Source: an uncultured Lachnospiraceae bacterium
Lineage (GTDB): Bacteria > Bacillota > Clostridia > Lachnospirales > Lachnospiraceae
Direction: 5' to 3'
Length of the DNA: 64,000 bases
Assembly (NCBI GenBank): GCA_910579935.1
Contig: CAJTVQ010000005.1
Span: 62,001 to 126,000, forward strand
Each line of letters opens with the position of its first letter. Within the stretch, counting starts at the first letter, position 1. The translations under genes and the position numbers were made by a program. Positions 60,001 to 64,000 of the stretch are shown piece by piece. The notes under the pieces were generated by a model, which saw only the letters and a program-made list of their open reading frames with translations, did no database searches and was not told the origin of the DNA.

Positions 60001-62944
60001 TATGCCGGAAACAATGCATGAAGCAAAGCTGTATGGAGTGGAGCTTGACAGCATTTCAGGAAGAATTGCAAAGCAGCTTTATCAGAATGCCAATATCAGT
60101 ATCACAGGATTTGAGAATACCACATATCCGGATAACTTTTTTGATGTGGTTGTCGGAAATGTGCCATTTGGGGATTATAAGGTATTTGATCCGAAGTACA
60201 ACAAGTATAACTTCCGTATCCACGATTATTTCCTTGCAAAAGCACTTGACCAGGTAAGACCGGGAGGCATGGTTGCAGTAATCACCACAAAGGGAACACT
60301 TGATAAGGCAAATCCTACTATCCGAAAGTATCTGGCTGAAAGGGCAGAGCTTGTGGGAGCAGTAAGACTTCCGAATACTGCATTTAAAGATAATGCAGGA
60401 ACCGAAGTGACAGCAGATATCCTGTTTTTGCAGAAGAGAGAGCGAAAAATTGATATTGAGCCTGACTGGGTACACCTTGGTGTAACTGGGAATGGCATTG
60501 CAGTCAACTCTTATTTTGCAGAGCATCCGGAAATGATGCTTGGGGTTATGGAGTATGACACAAGGATTTACGGACAGGACAGCAGATATACAGTCTGTGT
60601 GAATGATGATGAGAACTTCAATATGTATGAAGCATTAAACAAAGCTATCGGTAATATCAAAGCACAGATGACAGATTTTGAGAGAGTGGCAGATGAGGCG
60701 GAGCAGACGGAGGAAGTTATCCCGGCTGATCCGGATGTGAGAAACTACACTTACACATTTTTTGAAGGAAAGCTCTATTACAGGGAAAATTCCGAGATGG
60801 TAAGAAAAGAAGTATCACAGACTGCCGAGGAGCGAATCCGAAGCCTTGATGAAATCAGACAGATAACAAGAGAGCTGATTGATATCCAGATGGATGGCTG
60901 CAGCGAGGAGGAGCTTTCTGATAAACAGAGACTTCTTAATGTAAAATATGATGCTTTTGTAAAGCAGTATGGAGCCATTACTTCAAAAGCAAACAGAATA
61001 GCTTTCAGGGATGACAGCGATTACCCGCTTCTTTGCAGTCTTGAGGAAGTAAATGAAGACGGGGAGGTGAAAAAAGCGGATATGTTTTATAAGCAGACGA
61101 TTAAGGCAAAGACTGTCATAGACAGAGTGGAGACGGCTGTTGAAGCATTAAATGTATCCGTCAATGAATTTGGATATGTGAATCTTGCCTATATGCTCTC
61201 TATCTATGAGCCGGATATTACTAATGCAAAGGAAGAGCTTGCAGAAAAGTCCGGGCAGACAGTGGATGAGATAACATTTAGTGATGATGCTTTGGCAGAG
61301 CTTAGAAGGGCAGTTCTTGTGGAAGAACTGGATGGACTGATTTTCCTTAATCCCGAACGTTACAACGAGAACAATCCTGATATCGGCTGGGAGACAGCAG
61401 ACGAGTATCTTTCCGGCAATGTGAGAGACAAGCTCCGTGTAGCAAAGGCTATGGCAGCTGATACAGACAATCCGCAGGCAGAAAGATTTGCAGGCAATGT
61501 GGCAGCACTGGAAAAGGTGCAGCCGGAGTGGATTGAAGCTTCAGATATTGATGTAAAGATTGGTACGACATGGATTGAGCCGCTTGATTATGAGCAGTTT
61601 ATCTATGAGCTTCTCAATACACCAAGAAGAGCAAGGGCAGTCAGAAGCCAGTTTTACAATACAGGCATTCAGGTACACTTAAATAAGATGAGTATGGAAT
61701 GGTTCATCGAGAATAAGAGCATGGATAAGCATTCAGTGGCAGCTACTAAGACTTATGGTACAAGCCGCATGGATGCTTATTCTATTTTTGAGGATACGCT
61801 GAATCTTAAAACTGTAACAGTAAGGGACAGGATTGATGACGGTGATGGCAAATATCATTACGAAGTCAATAAGAATGAGACAATGCTTGCAAGGGAAAAA
61901 CAGAACATGATCAAGGAGAAGTTCAAGGAATGGCTGTTTGCAGAGCCGGAGCGAAGACAGAAATATGTGGAGTATTACAACGAGACATTCAATAACATCC
62001 GCCTACGTGAGTATGACGGAAGCCACTTACAGTTTCCGGGAATGAATCCGGCGATTGAGCTAAAGCCTCATCAGAAGAATGCGGTGGCTAGAATCCTTCT
62101 CGGAGGAAACACACTGCTTGCACACTGTGTCGGTGCCGGAAAGTCCTTTGAGATGATGGCTGCCTGTATGGAGCAGAAGAGACTCGGACTTGCCAATAAG
62201 ACGATAATGGTTGTTCCAAAGCCGCTTATCGGTCAGACGGCATCAGAGTTTTTAAGGCTGTATCCGTCAGCAAATATCTTAGTTGCCACAGAGCGTGATT
62301 TTGAAAAGAGTCGCAGAAAGCAGTTCGTATCAAGGATTGCGACAGGTGACTTTGACTGCATTATCATGTCGCACTCGCAGTTTGAGAAAATTCCAATCTC
62401 AGCAGAGAGAAAGGAGAGAATGCTTAACGAGCAGATTGATGAAATCAGCTATGCGATTGATGAGATGAAAGAGCGTAACGGGGAGAGATGGACTGTAAAA
62501 CAGATGGAAAGCCAGAAGAAAAAGCTGGAGGAGCAGCTTAAATCACTATCTGATGAAAGCAGAAAGGATGACCTTATAACCTTTGAGGAGCTTGGTGTGG
62601 ACTCTATTATGGTAGACGAAGCACATAATTTTAAGAACCTTGCTATATTTTCCAAGATGAATAATGTGTCCGGTATCAGCAGCAGTGGAGCGAAAAAGTC
62701 AACGGATATGCAGCTTAAATGCCAGTACCTATCAGAGATAAATGATGGCAGAGGCATTGTGTTTGCGACAGGTACACCGATCAGCAATACGATGTGTGAG
62801 ATGTATGTCATGCAGCTTTACTTACAGAAAGCGGCACTTGAAGAGATGGGGATTTATCACTTTGATTCATGGGCAGCGAACTTTGGTGAAGTGACAACAG
62901 CACTTGAGCTTACTGTAGAGGGCTATACTTTAGTAGGACGATAA
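57056..62944 (+). CDS. giant DNA methylase/SNF2-type helicase, truncated by an inserted element
   Basis: A 1,962-residue product of a larger ICE protein. In order: an ArdC-like N-terminal region (KNWKDVLKVAGQLYRYEFDN); a polar linker (about 262-400) that overlaps a TnpV-like frame; an N6-adenine methylase domain with the SAM loop VLEPSMGIGNFFGSMPE near residue 969 and catalytic VVGNVPFGDYK near 1031; a helicase domain with Walker A HCVGAGKSFEMMAACME near 1692, DEAH box MVDEAHNFKNLA near 1853 and ATGTPISNTMCEMYV near 1905. The family sequence stops at ALELTVEG and is replaced by YTLVGR and a stop, so the second helicase lobe and everything after are lost. It probably processed or protected transferred DNA. 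Confidence 0.88.
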   Translation: MGVDMKVKAIYDSEIGNITRSEKNWKDVLKVAGQLYRYEFDNIVMVTAQRPPEKSTLMADYDTWKKVGRYVKRGAKGCAIFPSRALNPRMRYIFDISDTGGKNVKLTWDLEGENLKDYVDFLVSEGQIEQYDNSDRESLKNILKQFTGTDVWFIIKEEFGDRMTELMQLSGSVIKEESKKRNGLQQEMDMEQLVYASVMYAVGTRCGFDLSVQEQDFSQIVNIKDEEIIYRLGSIVCDVSCSVLREFSRNLKAIESERRIGYVRRNDLQGSGWTALSADRDAGRDGGSHEAGQIRKDGDELSKGERAGKIQDADEIREDVREDVSGRGGSESAVRPVRDAVSGKAQATESVIDNGDVEDKRAGEDAGRGSGTESDSDAIPLESDDTELNRELDEINSLGVSKEAEYTQASFFFDQNGQASIGTIHTEDENNNQFMRQFEQDRKAALAGKYNYLNPKKSATVPSEYIKQVLMRGTGFIGGKGRVCKIFETEIDAGTRAKRIKAEYGQGGAGWPVDGLGLHGYDTFHGNGLRFQWRDEDGEVEGYVSWKDIEKELGVLILTGEYQPETPRIDELAMDGLREDDEVIDAEYREVEPEGAESEIDDYAIPDEPESYASNRDYVSAKGMTPQEAADEDRMVTQAEYGAEIEAETSEKDPSELKYITPIDYAKRIEELDEDLRDAAEILVTDCSCYTPFRAFLMDVVQSDFAFMPNKLDLIRDIALGTDNAERKAYSNNKYGLVEYSIRSGYVKISYKNRNGVRKEGALDWRELYEILSYMVKQPFYCGEDQKKYYQETKQKADRDKMNPVYKRFFDIEDSVKANRLETRERAIANGWETKIDENGHVVSDDAVQKKHNFHYNLWEMEKGGAKTRYQWNMDAIRTLKQIESENRLATPGEQKVLSKFVGWGGLSQAFDEENAGWSKEYAELKELLSDEEYSAARATVNNAFYTSPEIAMCMNSALVQFGFRGGNVLEPSMGIGNFFGSMPETMHEAKLYGVELDSISGRIAKQLYQNANISITGFENTTYPDNFFDVVVGNVPFGDYKVFDPKYNKYNFRIHDYFLAKALDQVRPGGMVAVITTKGTLDKANPTIRKYLAERAELVGAVRLPNTAFKDNAGTEVTADILFLQKRERKIDIEPDWVHLGVTGNGIAVNSYFAEHPEMMLGVMEYDTRIYGQDSRYTVCVNDDENFNMYEALNKAIGNIKAQMTDFERVADEAEQTEEVIPADPDVRNYTYTFFEGKLYYRENSEMVRKEVSQTAEERIRSLDEIRQITRELIDIQMDGCSEEELSDKQRLLNVKYDAFVKQYGAITSKANRIAFRDDSDYPLLCSLEEVNEDGEVKKADMFYKQTIKAKTVIDRVETAVEALNVSVNEFGYVNLAYMLSIYEPDITNAKEELAEKSGQTVDEITFSDDALAELRRAVLVEELDGLIFLNPERYNENNPDIGWETADEYLSGNVRDKLRVAKAMAADTDNPQAERFAGNVAALEKVQPEWIEASDIDVKIGTTWIEPLDYEQFIYELLNTPRRARAVRSQFYNTGIQVHLNKMSMEWFIENKSMDKHSVAATKTYGTSRMDAYSIFEDTLNLKTVTVRDRIDDGDGKYHYEVNKNETMLAREKQNMIKEKFKEWLFAEPERRQKYVEYYNETFNNIRLREYDGSHLQFPGMNPAIELKPHQKNAVARILLGGNTLLAHCVGAGKSFEMMAACMEQKRLGLANKTIMVVPKPLIGQTASEFLRLYPSANILVATERDFEKSRRKQFVSRIATGDFDCIIMSHSQFEKIPISAERKERMLNEQIDEISYAIDEMKERNGERWTVKQMESQKKKLEEQLKSLSDESRKDDLITFEELGVDSIMVDEAHNFKNLAIFSKMNNVSGISSSGAKKSTDMQLKCQYLSEINDGRGIVFATGTPISNTMCEMYVMQLYLQKAALEEMGIYHFDSWAANFGEVTTALELTVEGYTLVGR
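57840..58199 (+). CDS. TnpV-like protein, overprinted within the helicase gene
   Basis: A 119-residue frame in a different phase from the helicase gene, fully inside it. GAAAGGAG lies eight bases before the ATG at 57840. The product resembles TnpV-type transposon proteins: YKEVDGLLYPQIEMPDEMED, LGKYGRMAMNYLKENEPARY, MEMWKIREQAKMQAEEVVLN, ending QIVMRFH. The TnpV reading is compositionally normal and helical, while the overlapping helicase reading is low-complexity (Gly, Asp, Arg, Ser), so this frame seems to be the constrained one. TnpV function is unknown. Confidence 0.75.
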   Translation: MLEEMTYKEVDGLLYPQIEMPDEMEDLTKLGKYGRMAMNYLKENEPARYKTLMRFGKMYEKMSAVEAEANQLYDQLEMQYLAKHKPQNPSSTMEMWKIREQAKMQAEEVVLNQIVMRFH

Positions 62945-64000
62945 ATAATGCGTTCCTAAATTGAAAATAGGTTATCAAAGTCGGTTGCAGAATTTCAAAA
63001 AATATTTTTTTGATTCTTTGAAAAACAGTTCCGCTTTGTATCCCTATTTTCTCCTATTGGTAGAGGGAGTAATACTTTTAATACCAAAACAGATTACATA
63101 AAGAAAGGAGGATAAGAGAATGTCAAGGACTTCAAAGATTACAGCACTCTATGAGCGTTTATCAAGAGATGATGACCTCAATGGTGAGTCAAATTCAATC
63201 ACCAACCAAAAGAAATACTTGGAAGATTATGCTCGCAGAAATGGGTTCACGAATATTCGCCATTTTACTGACGATGGTTTTTCGGGTGTGAATTTCAATC
63301 GTCCGAGTTTTCAAGAACTGATTAAGGAAGTAGAAGCAGGAAATGTCGCAACGATTATTGTTAAGGATATGAGCCGATTAGGACGAAACTATCTGCAAGT
63401 CGGCTTTTATACGGAAGTTCTGTTCCCACAGAAAGATGTCCGTTTTCTTGCAATAAACAACAGTATTGACAGCAACAATGCTTCGGATAATGACTTTGCC
63501 CCGTTTTTGAATATAATGAACGAGTGGTATGCCAAAGACACAAGCAATAAAATCAAGGCTGTGTTTGATGCCCGTATGAAAGACGGAAAGCGATGTAGCG
63601 GTTCTATTCCCTATGGATATAACCGATTAGCAACCGACAAACAAACGCTTGTCGTTGACCCTGTGGCTTCTGAGGTGGTAAAGCGTATCTTTCTGCTTGC
63701 CAACGAGGGCAAAAGTCCGAGAGCAATCGCTGAATTGCTTACCGAAGAAAAGGTTTTAATTCCGGCAGCACACGCAAAGGAATATCACCCCGAACAGTAT
63801 AATGGAACGAAGTTTTCAGACCCATATACTTGGGGAATGTCAACCATAAGAGCGATTTTGAGCAGACAGGAATATCTTGGTCATACTGTTTTGCGTAAGT
63901 CGGTCAGCACCAATTTCAAACTGCACAAAAGGAAAAATACCGATGAAGATGAACAGTATGTATTTTATAATACGCACGAGCCTATCATCTCGCAGGAACT
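62921..64000 (+). mobile_element. nested serine-recombinase element, left end
   Basis: The helicase frame departs from its expected course at about 62921 and a serine recombinase gene begins 200 bp later, reading inward. This is the layout of TnpX/TndX-type elements. The right end is beyond the window, so the size, cargo and core dinucleotide are unknown. Confidence 0.75.
63121..64000 (+). CDS. large serine recombinase (TnpX/TndX type), 3' end outside the window
   Basis: The frame is open from ATG 63121 to the window edge (293 codons). AAAGGAGGATAAGAGA precedes the start. The resolvase catalytic domain shows TALYERLSRDDDLNGESNSI (nucleophile Ser in RLS), TDDGFSGVNFNRPSFQELI, VKDMSRLGRNYLQVG (conserved Arg) and a long alpha-E helix region (ITNE-like NIMNEWYAKDTSNKIKAVF). 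The recombinase domain follows (GSIPYGYNR; TWGMSTIRAILSRQEYLGHT). Such enzymes excise and insert their element without other factors. It is likely responsible for the insertion into the helicase gene. Confidence 0.95.

Larger units (their letters stand above)
27573..64000. mobile_element. integrative and conjugative element, left part
   Basis: From just after lysS the base composition becomes more AT-rich and codon use changes, and everything downstream is a single plus-strand array of conjugation genes: relaxase, MobC, coupling protein, VirB4, VirB6-like, PrgI, NlpC/P60 hydrolase, primase, ParM/ParR, LPQTG adhesin and a methylase-helicase. The exact left attachment site is not determined (between 27573 and 27811), and the right end lies outside the window, so no integrase for the ICE itself is visible. 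Confidence 0.85.

Overview
The window joins a stretch of core chromosome (about 1-27,570) to the left part of a large integrative and conjugative element (ICE, about 27,600 to the window end). Gene content and order (glmS with a ribozyme leader, metK behind a SAM riboswitch, the run birA / small DUF6145-like gene / coaX / dusB / greA / lysS, a SleB-type cell wall hydrolase), strong AGGAGG ribosome binding sites and AT-rich promoters in a moderately GC-rich background point to a Gram-positive anaerobe of the Clostridia, most likely Lachnospiraceae. No rRNA, tRNA or CRISPR array was seen.

Chromosomal part. An HD-GYP phosphodiesterase gene (minus) and the SAM-riboswitch/metK unit (plus) diverge from back-to-back promoters. 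A GNAT acetyltransferase, an HD hydrolase, the glmS ribozyme with glmS, and dnaE follow. Then comes a scarred stretch: an N-terminally truncated acetyltransferase, a marR/YczE-type membrane protein pair on the minus strand, an ISAs1-type transposase remnant, and half of a palindromic MITE-like element whose complete copy, flanked by an 8-bp target duplication, lies 3.8 kb downstream. Between the two copies are pfkA, a TrmH-family rRNA methyltransferase, a flavin-binding (PNPOx-like) protein and proC. After the complete MITE come an SH3b/SleB-type hydrolase, an nfeD/SPFH pair, argF, the birA to hypothetical run, and greA-lysS with its own promoter.

ICE part. GC content and codon use drop just after lysS. 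In order: four tandem excisionase-like modules in three genes; a hairpin-rich non-coding stretch; a ParM/ParR-like partition pair with several tiny genes; a lipoprotein; a roughly 1,790-residue LPQTG-anchored isopeptide (Cna-B/SpaA) adhesin; a DUF5688-like protein; a RadC-like JAB protein; a TOPRIM primase; an array of six identical GC hairpins; a candidate oriT-like structured region; MobC and relaxase; PcfB-like protein and VirD4 coupling ATPase; pilin-like, VirB6-like, DUF4313, PrgI/VirB3-like and VirB4 proteins; a broken NlpC/P60 hydrolase; PcfM-like and hypothetical proteins; and a giant DNA methylase/SNF2 helicase. Transfer, replication/partition and surface-adhesion functions sit in one plus-strand block punctuated by attenuator-like hairpins.

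Damage and nesting. The peptidoglycan hydrolase has an internal out-of-frame deletion, and the helicase is cut short where a second element, led by a large serine recombinase, has inserted. The recombinase runs off the window end. Inside the helicase linker a second, well-supported reading frame (TnpV-like) is overprinted. The most unusual items are the overprinted frame, the six-hairpin array with its neighbouring 42-nt hairpin, the hairpin-rich region near 29.1 kb, and a shared hairpin tip in the two attenuators that flank the adhesin gene.
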